From: JAFDVL01 sp043783625 | GTDB taxonomy: Bacteria > Acidobacteriota > Blastocatellia > RBC074 | DNA length: 49,766 nucleotides | Reading direction: 5' to 3' | Assembly: GCA_043783625.1 (NCBI GenBank) | Contig: JAYVZE010000033.1 | Coordinates: 1-49,766 of the forward strand | Part shown: positions 1 through 8,670 of the stretch, piece by piece | How the letters are laid out: each line of letters begins with the position of its first letter | Position numbering within the stretch: the stretch's first letter is position 1 | Notes under the pieces: model-generated | The model's database searches: none | What the model saw: the letters and a program-made list of their open reading frames with translations, nothing else | Told to the model about the DNA's origin: nothing | Translations under genes and position numbers: made by a program

Positions 1-161
1 GGCAAGCCGAAGTCAAAGAGCTGAAATTGAAAAAACATGGCTACCCGCCCAAGAGTGTTTTCCGTCGTGGTCTCGATCTTTTGTGTCGCTTGGTGACGAG
101 TCTGGACTCCCCCCATCTCATTGCCTGGGCTAGGGTTATCAAGCTTTTGTCATGTGCTTAG
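1..161 (+). mobile_element. IS4-like transposase, C-terminal fragment (cut by window edge)
   Basis: A reading frame is open from base 3 to a TAG at 159-161. It encodes about 52 residues containing HGYPPKSVFRRGLD and ending in VIKLLSCA. A basic HGxPPKSxFRxGLD stretch followed by a C-terminal LLSCT-like end is how I remember the tails of IS4-family transposases; that match is from memory, not from a search. The rest of the transposase and the left end of the element lie outside the window. The next recognisable coding sequence, in another frame, begins within about ten bases of the stop, so the right end of the insertion sequence should lie close to base 160. No inverted repeat or target duplication can be tested because the other end is missing. 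Confidence 0.6.
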
Positions 162-315
162 GACGCTCTTACACGAGTTAGGACACCATCATGATCGAAT
201 GACTACCAAATTGAAAAGCAGACCGCTCAGAGGCGAACCTTACGCAGAAGAATATGCGAGGAACTATGCAGAACTGATTTGGGACAAGTACATAGATGCT
301 TTCGGTTTCTTCTAA
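160..315 (+). pseudogene. 3' remnant of a gene with a HELGH zinc-metalloprotease motif
   Basis: A frame that is open after a TGA at 94-96 and ends with TAA at 313-315 encodes RTLLHELGHHHDRM followed by a Lys/Arg-rich stretch and a PYAEEYARNYAE segment. HELGH (bases 172-186) fits the HExxH zinc-binding motif of metallopeptidases, and the downstream YAEEYA segment could supply a glutamate ligand. The frame has no credible ATG or ribosome-binding site. The part upstream of base 160 in this frame overlaps the transposase tail, so I read it as the 3' end of a gene cut by the insertion element. I infer that it is not expressed as a functional protein. It might instead be an intact small protein with a TTG start at 121, which I think unlikely. 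Confidence 0.55.
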
Positions 316-410
316 GCTTGTAAAATTCAAATTCTTCCCGCTAGTTCCTCTCCTCACTTTCTGTTATTCTTACTCCTCAAATCTTCCTTCAAATCTCGGA
401 GAAATTTACG

Positions 411-2588
411 ATGAAACGATTGGTTCTTTTGTTCACCCTGCTGATTGCTCTTCCTGTTTTCGCACAGGAAAAACTACTCACCATTGATGACATTTATGAT
501 CCGGCGAAGCGCATTAATTTCAGCGGCAAAATGATGTTCGGGACGCAATGGCTCGACGATGGCAAAAGCTATCTCGAACGGACTGGAGGTCAAGTCCTGA
601 AAGTTGATGCGATTTCCGGCGCAGCGACTCCGTTTTACGATACTGCCAAAGCCGAAGCCGCCTTTGCGAAAATCGAAGGAATAACTCCGCAAGATGCCAA
701 GTCGCTGGCGCAGAAACTTCAGCTCAAGCCCAAATTTAATGCAGGGATGGCGAATTTTAAGAACGATATTTTTTACTACGATCTCGGCTCCGAAAATGCA
801 GTCCGTTTGACGAAAAATGTTGACTCCGAAGAAAATGAAGACATCAGTCCTGATGGCAAAAAAGTAGCCTTCGTGCGCAACTTCAATTTGTTCATTGTCG
901 AAATCGCTACAAACAAAGAAACGGCTTTGACGACGGATGGAAACGGCAAATTATTCAACGGAAAACTTGATTGGGTCTATCAGGAAGAAGTTTACGGACG
1001 CGGCGATTTCAAAAGTTATTGGTGGTCGCCGGATTCATCGAAAATCGCATATTTACAGCTTGATGAAGCTCCGGTCAAAGAATTCACTGTCATAGATCAT
1101 CTGCCAAATCAACAAGATGTAGAGCTTTACAACTATCCGAAATCCGGGATGCCGAATCCGAATGTCAAGCTTGGCATCGTCGGAATTTCAAGCCCGAAAA
1201 CGCAGTGGGTTGACCTCAGCAAATACAGCAACGATCAACCGATTGTCGCCCGCGTCGGATGGAAGCCGGACAGCTCCCGCGCCGTCTACCACGTAGCGAA
1301 CCGCGAACAAACTTGGCTTGACGTCAACTTAGCCGATCCCGCAACCGGACAATCGCAAAATCTTTTTCGTGAACAAACCAAAGCCTGGGTAGATGTTCAC
1401 AGCACGGAATTACCGAAATGGCTGAGTGACGGCACGTTTTTATTTTCGAGCGAACGCGATGGATGGAAGCATATTTACCGTTATTCCTACGATGGAAAAT
1501 TGCAGAAACAAGTGACCTCCGGTAAATGGGAAGCCAGAAATATGCACGGCGTAGATGAAAAAAATGGCTACATTTATTTTTCCGGCACTGCGAATTCACA
1601 CATCGGCGGCGATGCTTATCGCATTAAATTAGACGGCTCAGGAATGACGCGTCTGACCAAATCGGAAGGCTCACACGCCGCAAATTTCGATCCGACTTTT
1701 TCACATTTTATTGACACGTGGAGCGATGCCGCGACGCCTTCACAAGTACGTGTTTATAAATCTGATGGAACGTTAGAGAGAACCATCGAAGAAAATAAAG
1801 TCGCGGTTCTGAACGATTTCAAATTAAGTAAACCGGAATTTTTAAAGGTCAAAACACGCGATGGATTCGAAATGGAAGCGATGATGATTAAGCCTCCGAA
1901 TTTTGATCCAACGAAAAAATATCCGGTCTGGAGCCACACCTACAGCGGCCCGCACGCGCCGCAGGTACGCAATGCGTGGGGCGGAGCGAATTACATGTGG
2001 CATCAAATGCTGGCGCAAAAAGGCTATATTATTTGGGTCTGCGATAATCGTTCGGCTTCAGGCAAAGGCGCGGAATCCACGTGGACGGCGTACAAAAATC
2101 TCGGCGTCGGCGAATTACGCGATCTTGAAGACGGCGTGGAATACCTGAAAACATTGCCTTACGTTGATGGTACGCGGGTAGGAATTAATGGCTGGAGCTA
2201 CGGCGGATTTATGACTTCGTTTGCGATGACGCACTCGAACGCCTTTAAAATCGGCATCGCGGGCGGCACGGTCACGGATTGGAATCTTTACGACACAATT
2301 TATACGGAACGTTACATGCTGACACCGCAAAATAATCCTGACGGTTACGCCAAGACTTCGGTCGTAAAAGCTGCAAAAAATTTAAACGGAAAATTATTAC
2401 TGCTGCACGGCACAATGGATGACAACGTCCACATGCAAAATACGATTCAGTTCGTCTATGAATTACAAAAAGCCGGCAAGGAATTTGAGCTGATGGTCTA
2501 TCCCAAATCTAGACATGGCGTAGCTGATCCGCTCCTCGTCAAGCACATGCGAACGCTGATGCTGAAATTTATCCTTGAGAATTTATAA
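411..2588 (+). CDS. Secreted prolyl oligopeptidase-family protease, dipeptidyl-peptidase IV type (S9B)
   Basis: This 725-residue protein is predicted to remove X-Pro/X-Ala dipeptides from peptides in the periplasm. A signal peptide (first 19 residues, ending VFAQ) is followed by a beta-propeller DPPIV N-terminal domain (roughly 60-430). It contains DWVYQEEVYG, the paired-glutamate motif that binds the substrate amino terminus in DPPIV. The C-terminal alpha/beta-hydrolase domain has the nucleophile in GWSYGG (Ser596), Asp670 in HGTMDDNVH and His702 in SRHG. The Asp-to-His spacing of 32 matches human DPPIV. The length is normal for the family. The ATG at 411 has a GGAG about ten bases upstream. 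The stop overlaps the start of the next gene by one base (TAATG), so the two are probably translationally coupled. The catalytic set is complete, unlike the second S9 protein of this window at 21008-23965. Confidence 0.93.
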   Translation: MKRLVLLFTLLIALPVFAQEKLLTIDDIYDPAKRINFSGKMMFGTQWLDDGKSYLERTGGQVLKVDAISGAATPFYDTAKAEAAFAKIEGITPQDAKSLAQKLQLKPKFNAGMANFKNDIFYYDLGSENAVRLTKNVDSEENEDISPDGKKVAFVRNFNLFIVEIATNKETALTTDGNGKLFNGKLDWVYQEEVYGRGDFKSYWWSPDSSKIAYLQLDEAPVKEFTVIDHLPNQQDVELYNYPKSGMPNPNVKLGIVGISSPKTQWVDLSKYSNDQPIVARVGWKPDSSRAVYHVANREQTWLDVNLADPATGQSQNLFREQTKAWVDVHSTELPKWLSDGTFLFSSERDGWKHIYRYSYDGKLQKQVTSGKWEARNMHGVDEKNGYIYFSGTANSHIGGDAYRIKLDGSGMTRLTKSEGSHAANFDPTFSHFIDTWSDAATPSQVRVYKSDGTLERTIEENKVAVLNDFKLSKPEFLKVKTRDGFEMEAMMIKPPNFDPTKKYPVWSHTYSGPHAPQVRNAWGGANYMWHQMLAQKGYIIWVCDNRSASGKGAESTWTAYKNLGVGELRDLEDGVEYLKTLPYVDGTRVGINGWSYGGFMTSFAMTHSNAFKIGIAGGTVTDWNLYDTIYTERYMLTPQNNPDGYAKTSVVKAAKNLNGKLLLLHGTMDDNVHMQNTIQFVYELQKAGKEFELMVYPKSRHGVADPLLVKHMRTLMLKFILENL

Positions 2589-3385
2589 TGCAATTTGCTG
2601 ATCTGAAACTGGCGCAACGCCTGGAAGAAGTCAACGCGCTCGAAGGGGTTGAGTACGCTCGCGCTCACGCCAAAATTTTCCCTGACACCGGAGCGACTTC
2701 ACTCCGCATTATGGGAGGTTACGCGGTTTTTGCCGGAGCCAATTCTCCGGTCACGCAGGCCTTCGGGCTGGGACTAAACGGCTCCGTTACAGAAGCAGAA
2801 TTGGACGAACTGGAAGAATTTTTCCGCAGTCGCGGCGCGGCTACTAATATTGAATTGTGTCCGCACGCCGATGCCGGGTTCGTAGAAATGCTGATGCAAC
2901 GCGGCTATCGTGTACTTGAATTCAGCAACGTACTTTTCAAGGAACTCACAGAAAATACAATTTCCCATTCAGAAATTCCGGTGAGGATCCCCAACAATCA
3001 CGAAGACAGTTTATGGGCGAGAGTTATTTCGCTCGGCTTTATTCCCACGGAAGAACCCGAACCAACAATGATGGAAATTGCCGTCGCAATGTTCCATTCA
3101 TCAGTTCCCTTTCTCGTGGAAATTGATGCGCAACCGACAGGCGGCGGCGCACTTTCCATCAATCACGGCGTAGCAGATTGCTTTGCTCACGCCACACTAA
3201 CTAATTTTCGCGGTCGCGGCGTACAAACCGCATTAATTCAAGCGAGTCTCGCGCATGCCAGGAAAAATGATTGTGAATTAATCATGGCTACGACGATGCC
3301 CGGCACGACTTCGCAGCGTAATTTTGAACGGCAGGGATTTCGCATCGCTTATACGAGAACCAAGTTGACGAATGAAAAATTGTAG
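2588..3385 (+). CDS. GNAT-family N-acetyltransferase
   Basis: This 265-residue cytoplasmic protein probably transfers an acetyl group from acetyl-CoA to an amine. The C-terminal half (about 165-265) carries the GNAT core: a beta-strand followed by FRGRGVQTALIQASL, which fits the R/Q-x-x-G-x-G/A acetyl-CoA pyrophosphate loop (motif A), then a strand and NFERQGFRIAYTRTKL, the usual motif B end. The N-terminal half shows no clear second catalytic loop and may be a degenerate GNAT copy. The ATG lies inside the stop codon of the peptidase gene, so start choice and coupling are clear. The substrate cannot be told from the sequence. The link with a dipeptidyl peptidase suggests amino acids or peptides as substrates, but that is only inference. 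Confidence 0.85.
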   Translation: MQFADLKLAQRLEEVNALEGVEYARAHAKIFPDTGATSLRIMGGYAVFAGANSPVTQAFGLGLNGSVTEAELDELEEFFRSRGAATNIELCPHADAGFVEMLMQRGYRVLEFSNVLFKELTENTISHSEIPVRIPNNHEDSLWARVISLGFIPTEEPEPTMMEIAVAMFHSSVPFLVEIDAQPTGGGALSINHGVADCFAHATLTNFRGRGVQTALIQASLAHARKNDCELIMATTMPGTTSQRNFERQGFRIAYTRTKLTNEKL

Positions 3386-3397
3386 TTCAGCGGCTGA

Positions 3398-3937
3398 GTG
3401 ATCCTAATGATAAGCGCTCAAACAATTTCACCCGTAAATATTGAAATCATTCCATCGTTGCCAGAACAAGAAACCGTCCTAGCGAATCTGTTGGAGCTGT
3501 ACATCCATGATTTCAGTGAATTCATTGAACTGGAACTTAACGCAGACGGGCGTTTCGGCTACCGGCAACTTCCCTTATACTGGGAAGAATCCAATCGCTA
3601 CCCGTTTTTCATTTCGGTGAATGAGCATCTGGCGGGATTTGTTTTGTTGCAGCAAAGATCGCAAATCTCAGGCGATGAAGATATTCGGGACATGACAGAA
3701 TTCTTTATCGTTCGCCGTTATCGCAGGCTCGGCGTTGGTCTAAAAGTAGCGCACAAAATCTGGAACCAGTTTCCGGGAAAATGGGAAGTCCGCGTGATGG
3801 ATCGTAACCAAAAAGCGAGGGAGTTCTGGACATACGCCATTCGTGAATTCCTGAGTGAGACTATTCAACCAACGCCATTCAAAAAGAATGGCGAAGACTG
3901 TTACGTCTTCTCGTTTGAATCGCCGTGCGCCGCATAA
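3398..3937 (+). CDS. GNAT-family N-acetyltransferase (second copy, distinct subfamily)
   Basis: This protein has about 179 residues from a GTG at 3398, or 176 from the ATG at 3407; neither has a strong ribosome-binding site and I cannot choose firmly. The centre holds DMTEFFIVRRYRRLGVGLKV, a clear acetyl-CoA binding loop (RRxGxG), followed by a helix and WEVRVMDRNQKAREFWTYAI, typical of GNAT motif B. The N-terminus contains LYIHDFSEF and PLYWEESNRYPF, a pattern I associate with small predicted acetyltransferases of unknown substrate. It begins 12 bases after the preceding acetyltransferase and is probably the third gene of the same operon. A hairpin at 3968-3998 follows it. Confidence 0.85.
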   Translation: MILMISAQTISPVNIEIIPSLPEQETVLANLLELYIHDFSEFIELELNADGRFGYRQLPLYWEESNRYPFFISVNEHLAGFVLLQQRSQISGDEDIRDMTEFFIVRRYRRLGVGLKVAHKIWNQFPGKWEVRVMDRNQKAREFWTYAIREFLSETIQPTPFKKNGEDCYVFSFESPCAA

Positions 3938-3967
3938 CATTCATCCCTCAAGGCGTGATAAGATAAG

Positions 3968-3998
3968 CTTCAACTAAGAGCATCTGCGCTCGTTGAAG
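3968..3998 (+). terminator. Stem-loop after the acetyltransferase operon
   Basis: CTTCAAC (3968-3974) pairs with GTTGAAG (3992-3998), and GAGC (3978-3981) with GCTC (3988-3991). This gives an 11-bp stem with a three-base bulge and a six-base loop. It lies between the stop at 3937 and the next ATG at 4031. No run of T follows directly, so it may be a factor-assisted terminator or an RNA stabiliser rather than a classic intrinsic terminator. Confidence 0.45.
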
Positions 3999-4030
3999 AT
4001 GTCAGTAAGTTATTTTCGGGTAAGATTTTT

Positions 4031-6238
4031 ATGAAACAAACATTCTCATATCTGCTTTCATTCGGTCTCTTGTTCGCTTCGACGCCTTCTGCTTTGCTCG
4101 CGCAACAACGTGAACAACAAATCAAAATCGGAACCGCCGAAGTCCAACTCGACATTGTCATTAAAGACAAAAAAGGTCGTCCGGTCAAAGACCTCAAAGC
4201 CGGAGATTTTGAAGTCTTTGAAGATGGCGTCAAACAACCTATCGAATCGTTCCGGCTGGTCAATCGTGGCAGTGCAGCCCCGACCGCCAAAGCAGTTGAG
4301 GCAACCACTGAAAATAACCCGAACTCCGTCGGCGTAGAAAAGAAAGCCGAAGCAGCGAAACCATCCGGCCCAAGCGATGTCGAAACAAAAGTCAGCGCCA
4401 TCGCGCTGGTCTATGACCGACTGTCGCCTGACGCTCGCAAACGGGCGCACGATGCGGCACTGAGCTATGTTGGTGAAGGTGAGATTCAGGATCATTACGC
4501 CGGAGTTTTTACCATTAATTTAGGACTGACGACACTTCAGAATTACACCAATAGAACAACTCTGTTACGCCGCGCCATTGATCGTGCCGGGATGGTGGCT
4601 TCATCCACATTTGAATCCACCGGGGCATCTGTTTCAGGCAGTACCACGCAAAAAATCACGCAGGCTGCTGCTGCCGGGGCAAGTGCTTCAGGTGGTAGCG
4701 GAGCTGGAGCCGCTGCCGGTGGAGCCGCCGCCGGAGCCGCTGGAGTTGATGCGATGTTCGCACAAATGGAAGAACGATCCAAAGAAACCTTTGATGTGCT
4801 ACAGCGCGATCAGCAGGGCTTTTCAACCTTTAACGGATTAGTCGCCGTCGTTAATTCAATGAAGCAATTGCCCGGACGCAAGGCAATTATTTTCTTCTCG
4901 GAAGGCATCGCACTGCCGCCCAATGTCAAGCGACAGTTTAGCTCTATTATCAATAGCGCAAATCAGGCCAACGTCAGTTTCTATGCGATTGACACGGCGG
5001 GACTCAGAGCCGAAAGCCCTGATGCAGCTTCACGCGATGCCATCAACTCCCGTGCGTTTCGACGCATGCAAGGAATGGATCGCCCCGATCTATCCGGCCC
5101 GATGACTAAAAATTTAGAACGCAACGAAGATATTCTAAACCTGAATCCGCAAAATGGATTAATGCAATTAGCCGCAGAAACCGGCGGTCAGTTCATCGGC
5201 GACACCAACAACATCGCTCCGAAGCTAAAGCAAATTGATGAAGACCTGAACACCTATTATATGGTGAATTACACGCCGACAAATTCTAACTATGATGGAA
5301 ATTTTCGGAATATCAGCATCAAAGTAAATCGTTCAGGAATTGATGTGCAATCACGCAAAGGATATTTCGCCGTCGGTTCGACAGGCTCATCACCTGTGCT
5401 GGAATATGAGGCTCCAGCGTTGGCACTTTTAAATAGTCCAACACCCCCGAACGCTTTCCCGCTCCAGGCGATCAGTCTGAACTTCCCTGAAGCTGCCAAA
5501 CCAGGTCGCACCAGTATCTCTGTTCAGACCGCTGCCAGCTCCTTCACTTTTCTGGAAGGCACTGACGACAAGGACAAGGAAAAGAAAGTATTCTCGACTA
5601 ACTTTAGCATCGTAGTCCTCATCAAAGATCAGGCAAGGCAGGTTGTCAGCAAGCTCAGTCAAAATTATGTGTTGGCGGGGTCAATGGATAAAATCAACGC
5701 GGTGAAGAATCAAAATGTTTTGTTCTATCGTGAAGCCGATCTTCCCCCCGGAAAATTTGATGTCGAAGTTATCGCTTATGATACGCCAACGAAAAAAGCC
5801 AGCCTGCGAAAAACTACCATCGAGGTTCCTGAGGCAGACGAAACCTTACTCAGATTAAGCAGCGTCAGCCTCATCAATCGCATTGAGCAAACCAAAGAAA
5901 AACTGGATAGCCCGTTCCAGCTAGAAGGAATTATGGTTTATCCCAACCTTGGCGATCCCATCAAAAAATCTGCGCAAAAGCTGGGATTTTTCTTTACGGT
6001 CTATCCAGTGAAAGGCAAAGCGGACGCTACGAAGTTGAATTTGGAATTAACCGGTAGCGGAAAATCGTTAGCGAATTTCCCGCTGAAACTAACTGCGCCG
6101 GATGCGACCGGAAGAATCCAATTCGCCAGCGCATTGCCGCTCGACAGTCTGAATCCCGGAGTCTATGAACTGAAAATTACGGTCAAAGATGGCGCGACAA
6201 CAGCAACCCGTTCGACTTCGTTTTCACTGCAACCTTAA
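4031..6238 (+). CDS. Secreted VWFA-related protein, acidobacterial type
   Basis: This 735-residue exported protein is of the type expanded in Acidobacteria (TIGR03436-like); its function is not established. A signal peptide (about residues 1-25, ending LLAQQ) is followed by a conserved beta-rich module containing VQLDIVIKDKKGRPVKDLKAGDFEVFEDG, and then a von Willebrand A-like domain (about 120-310) with ALVYDRLSP in place of a strict DxSxS metal site. Adhesion by a canonical MIDAS is therefore doubtful. A Gly/Ala-rich insert (about residues 213-236) interrupts this domain and looks like a flexible loop. The end of the domain is marked by GRKAIIFFSEG and AETGGQFIGDTNNI. The last 250 residues appear to be immunoglobulin-like beta-sandwich modules. 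There is no good ribosome-binding site, but the ATG precedes a clear signal peptide. Confidence 0.85.
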   Translation: MKQTFSYLLSFGLLFASTPSALLAQQREQQIKIGTAEVQLDIVIKDKKGRPVKDLKAGDFEVFEDGVKQPIESFRLVNRGSAAPTAKAVEATTENNPNSVGVEKKAEAAKPSGPSDVETKVSAIALVYDRLSPDARKRAHDAALSYVGEGEIQDHYAGVFTINLGLTTLQNYTNRTTLLRRAIDRAGMVASSTFESTGASVSGSTTQKITQAAAAGASASGGSGAGAAAGGAAAGAAGVDAMFAQMEERSKETFDVLQRDQQGFSTFNGLVAVVNSMKQLPGRKAIIFFSEGIALPPNVKRQFSSIINSANQANVSFYAIDTAGLRAESPDAASRDAINSRAFRRMQGMDRPDLSGPMTKNLERNEDILNLNPQNGLMQLAAETGGQFIGDTNNIAPKLKQIDEDLNTYYMVNYTPTNSNYDGNFRNISIKVNRSGIDVQSRKGYFAVGSTGSSPVLEYEAPALALLNSPTPPNAFPLQAISLNFPEAAKPGRTSISVQTAASSFTFLEGTDDKDKEKKVFSTNFSIVVLIKDQARQVVSKLSQNYVLAGSMDKINAVKNQNVLFYREADLPPGKFDVEVIAYDTPTKKASLRKTTIEVPEADETLLRLSSVSLINRIEQTKEKLDSPFQLEGIMVYPNLGDPIKKSAQKLGFFFTVYPVKGKADATKLNLELTGSGKSLANFPLKLTAPDATGRIQFASALPLDSLNPGVYELKITVKDGATTATRSTSFSLQP

Positions 6239-6243
6239 TTCCC

Positions 6244-6308
6244 GGTGTGCCAGCATCTTGCTGGCACTTGCCTGCAAAAAAACTTCGCCAGCAAGATGCT
6301 GGCACACC
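6244..6308. repeat. REP-doublet-like inverted repeat (GCCAGCATCTTGCTGGC type)
   Basis: The arms at 6244-6265 and 6287-6308 are 22 bases each and perfectly complementary, with a 21-base spacer. Each arm alone can also fold, since GCCAGC pairs with GCTGGC around ATCTT. It fills the gap between the VWFA and ASPIC/UnbV genes and ends six bases before the ATG at 6315. It resembles the elements at 8517-8668 and 19673-19816, sharing the AGCATCTTGCT core. It may act as a terminator or RNA stabiliser, but its form is that of a dispersed repeat. Confidence 0.8.
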
Positions 6309-6314
6309 AGTTAA

Positions 6315-8513
6315 ATGGCACGCAATCTATTTGGAATAATTTTCTGGCTCTTATTTTTTACGATTCACGTCTTGGCGCAGAGCCAAACCCCGAATGATAA
6401 AACCTGGAATGTCAGGGCCAACGGAGCTGGTGATTATCAAATCGTCCTCGAAGTTTCAGGTCGCGTAGAAATTACCCGTGCCTTGATCCGTCCTGATCCG
6501 CTTGATCTCAAAGCCATCTGCGCCGCCAAACAAACCGCTGAATCCTCTGCGCTGAATTCTGCCGAGAGCTATGTAAATTCCTTGGAAAAAGCTTCGGATA
6601 AAAAACGCTACCGCTTGGAAGTTGCCAGGCTTCATCAGGAAGTTGGGCAGCTTTATGCCTATCGCGGAGACATGCCCAAAGCCATCGAACATTTTGAAGC
6701 CGCGTATCAAAGCCTGTTATTAAGCCTTCCCGATCATCCTGAATATTCCGCCGACAAAGCATACCTTGAAGAAATTCTCGGCATCGCAAACCTGCGGCGC
6801 GGAGAGCTTGATAACTGCGTCCATCATCACAATGCGGAGATGTGTTTGTTTCCGCTTTCGGTGAATGCGCAGCATCAAAATCCTAAAGGCTCATCTTCCG
6901 CCATTGATTACTTCACGAAACATCTCGCGTCCAAACCTGATAATCTAGAAGTCAGATGGCTGCTGAATTTGGCGTATCAAACGCTGGGGAAAATTCCTCC
7001 GAAGGCGTTAGCGATTCCAATTCCACCGATTACTTTAGCAAATAAAATTGTGAAAATGCCGGACATTTCCAACCGCGCCGGAGTCGGAATTATCAGCGGC
7101 GCAGGCGGCTCCATCATTGATGATTTTGACAACGATGGATTCAATGACATCATTTTTTCCAGCGTAGATTCGTGCGAATCCATTCGCTATTTCCACAACA
7201 AGGGCGATGGAACTTTTGAAGACTGGACGGCAAAAGCAAAACTCATCGAACAAATCGGCGGCATCAATTGCACGCAGACTGATTTCAATAATGATGGCTG
7301 GCTGGATATTTTTGTGATGCGCGGTGGATGGGAATTTCCGATGCGCAATTCCCTTTTGAAAAATAATGGCGATGGAACTTTTTCCGATGTTACGGCAGCC
7401 AGCGGATTGATGAGCGGCGATCATCGCACCCATTCTGCGGCGTGGGCGGATTACGATAACGATGGTTGGTTAGATGTATTTGTCGGACACGAAGAATCTC
7501 CGAGCCAACTCTTTCACAACAATAAAGACGGTACGTTCAGCGATGTTTCCGTTCAAGCTGGAGTCAAAAAAACTGCCTTCACGAAAGGCTCGACGTTTAG
7601 CGATTATGACAATGATGGCTTCGCGGATTTGTATGTTTCCAACTATGGCAGCGAAAATTTTCTGTACCATAACAACGGTAACGGAACCTTCACCGATGTC
7701 GCCAAATCGCTCAAAGTCGAAAAACCAATTATGAGTTTTCCAACGTGGTTTTGTGATTATGATAACGACGGGTTCCTTGATCTTTTTGTGGCGAGTTTTG
7801 TTCCGTCCATCACTGAAGTCGCACGCGGCTACCTTGGCTTACCCGCGCAAGCCGAAACGATGAAGCTCTATCATAACAACGGTCACGGCGGATTCGATGA
7901 CGTGACGACGCAAGTAAAATTGAATCGCGTAGTTCCGACGATGGGCGCCAACTTCAGCGACATAGACAATGATGGCTTCATAGATTTTTATCTCGGCACA
8001 GGCGCACCATCGTATACCGCGCTAATGCCGAATTTCATGTTTCGGAATTTAGGCGGAAAATCTTTTGTGGATGTCACCGCGTCGTCAGGTACAGGACACC
8101 TGCAAAAAGGGCACGGCGTAGCCTTTGGCGATATTAACAACGATGGCAATCAGGATTTATTCGTCAATATGGGTGGCTTCATTCCCGGCGATAAATACAA
8201 TAAAGCATTATTCGAGAATCCAAATCAGAACAATGGAAATCATTGGATCGCGCTGAAATTAATCGCAGAAAAATCCAACCGCGCCGCCATCGGAGCAAAG
8301 ATCAAAGTAAACTTGATTGATATGAAAGGGCAGAAATCCTTGCGCTACCGTGAAGTAAATTGCGGCGGATCATTTGGTTCATCATCGCTGACGCAGAACA
8401 TCGGACTTGGAAAAAATAATAGGATTGATAAGCTTGAAATTAAGTGGCCGAGTGGAAAAACACAAGTACTAAAAGACGTAAAGCAAGATCAGAAAATCAC
8501 GATCAAGGAATAG
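6315..8513 (+). CDS. Exported TPR/FG-GAP/ASPIC-UnbV protein (CRTAC1 family)
   Basis: This 732-residue protein starts with a signal peptide (residues 1-22, ending HVLAQ). A short helical/TPR part (about 95-215) includes IEHFEAAYQSLL. It is followed by at least seven FG-GAP/EF-like calcium-binding blades with the D-x-D-N-D-G-x-x-D pattern, for example DFDNDGFNDIIF, DYDNDGWLDVFVG and DINNDGNQDLFV, predicting a seven-bladed propeller. The C-terminal 110 residues form an ASPIC/UnbV domain (HWIALKLIAEKSNRAAIGAK, then LEIKWPSGKTQVL). Proteins of this build are abundant in Acidobacteria and Planctomycetes; their substrate is unknown. The ATG is the first possible start because a stop precedes it in frame, yet I see no ribosome-binding site. 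The repeat hairpin sits directly upstream. Confidence 0.9.
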   Translation: MARNLFGIIFWLLFFTIHVLAQSQTPNDKTWNVRANGAGDYQIVLEVSGRVEITRALIRPDPLDLKAICAAKQTAESSALNSAESYVNSLEKASDKKRYRLEVARLHQEVGQLYAYRGDMPKAIEHFEAAYQSLLLSLPDHPEYSADKAYLEEILGIANLRRGELDNCVHHHNAEMCLFPLSVNAQHQNPKGSSSAIDYFTKHLASKPDNLEVRWLLNLAYQTLGKIPPKALAIPIPPITLANKIVKMPDISNRAGVGIISGAGGSIIDDFDNDGFNDIIFSSVDSCESIRYFHNKGDGTFEDWTAKAKLIEQIGGINCTQTDFNNDGWLDIFVMRGGWEFPMRNSLLKNNGDGTFSDVTAASGLMSGDHRTHSAAWADYDNDGWLDVFVGHEESPSQLFHNNKDGTFSDVSVQAGVKKTAFTKGSTFSDYDNDGFADLYVSNYGSENFLYHNNGNGTFTDVAKSLKVEKPIMSFPTWFCDYDNDGFLDLFVASFVPSITEVARGYLGLPAQAETMKLYHNNGHGGFDDVTTQVKLNRVVPTMGANFSDIDNDGFIDFYLGTGAPSYTALMPNFMFRNLGGKSFVDVTASSGTGHLQKGHGVAFGDINNDGNQDLFVNMGGFIPGDKYNKALFENPNQNNGNHWIALKLIAEKSNRAAIGAKIKVNLIDMKGQKSLRYREVNCGGSFGSSSLTQNIGLGKNNRIDKLEIKWPSGKTQVLKDVKQDQKITIKE

Positions 8514-8516
8514 CAC

Positions 8517-8668
8517 TGGGAGCGCAAGCATCTTGCTTGCCCCGTTTGCCAGCGTAGCGAAGCAAACCCATCTTGCGCCAGGAACTATCTGTCAATCACA
8601 CGCCCTCCTCGCCACTATTGCGAGCGGCGTTTCACGCGCTCGCGGCAAGCAGGATGCTTGCGCTCCCA
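8517..8668. repeat. REP-doublet-like inverted repeat (GCAAGCATCTTGCTTGC type)
   Basis: The left arm 8517-8541 and right arm 8644-8668 are each 25 bases with one mismatch, separated by about 102 bases. Each arm contains a hairpin (GCAAG/CTTGC) preceded by GGAG, and the spacer holds a further small hairpin (GTTTGC/GCAAAC). The element occupies the whole gap between two convergent genes, ending two bases before the stop codon of the TPR gene. The third copy of the same family is at 19673-19816. Short open frames running through it are artefacts of the repeat. Confidence 0.85.
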
Positions 8669-8670
8669 GC

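Noticed and set aside
4058..4495. Antisense frames opposite the VWFA gene
   Set aside because: They have no start signal or family resemblance; the opposite strand has a signal peptide and known domains.
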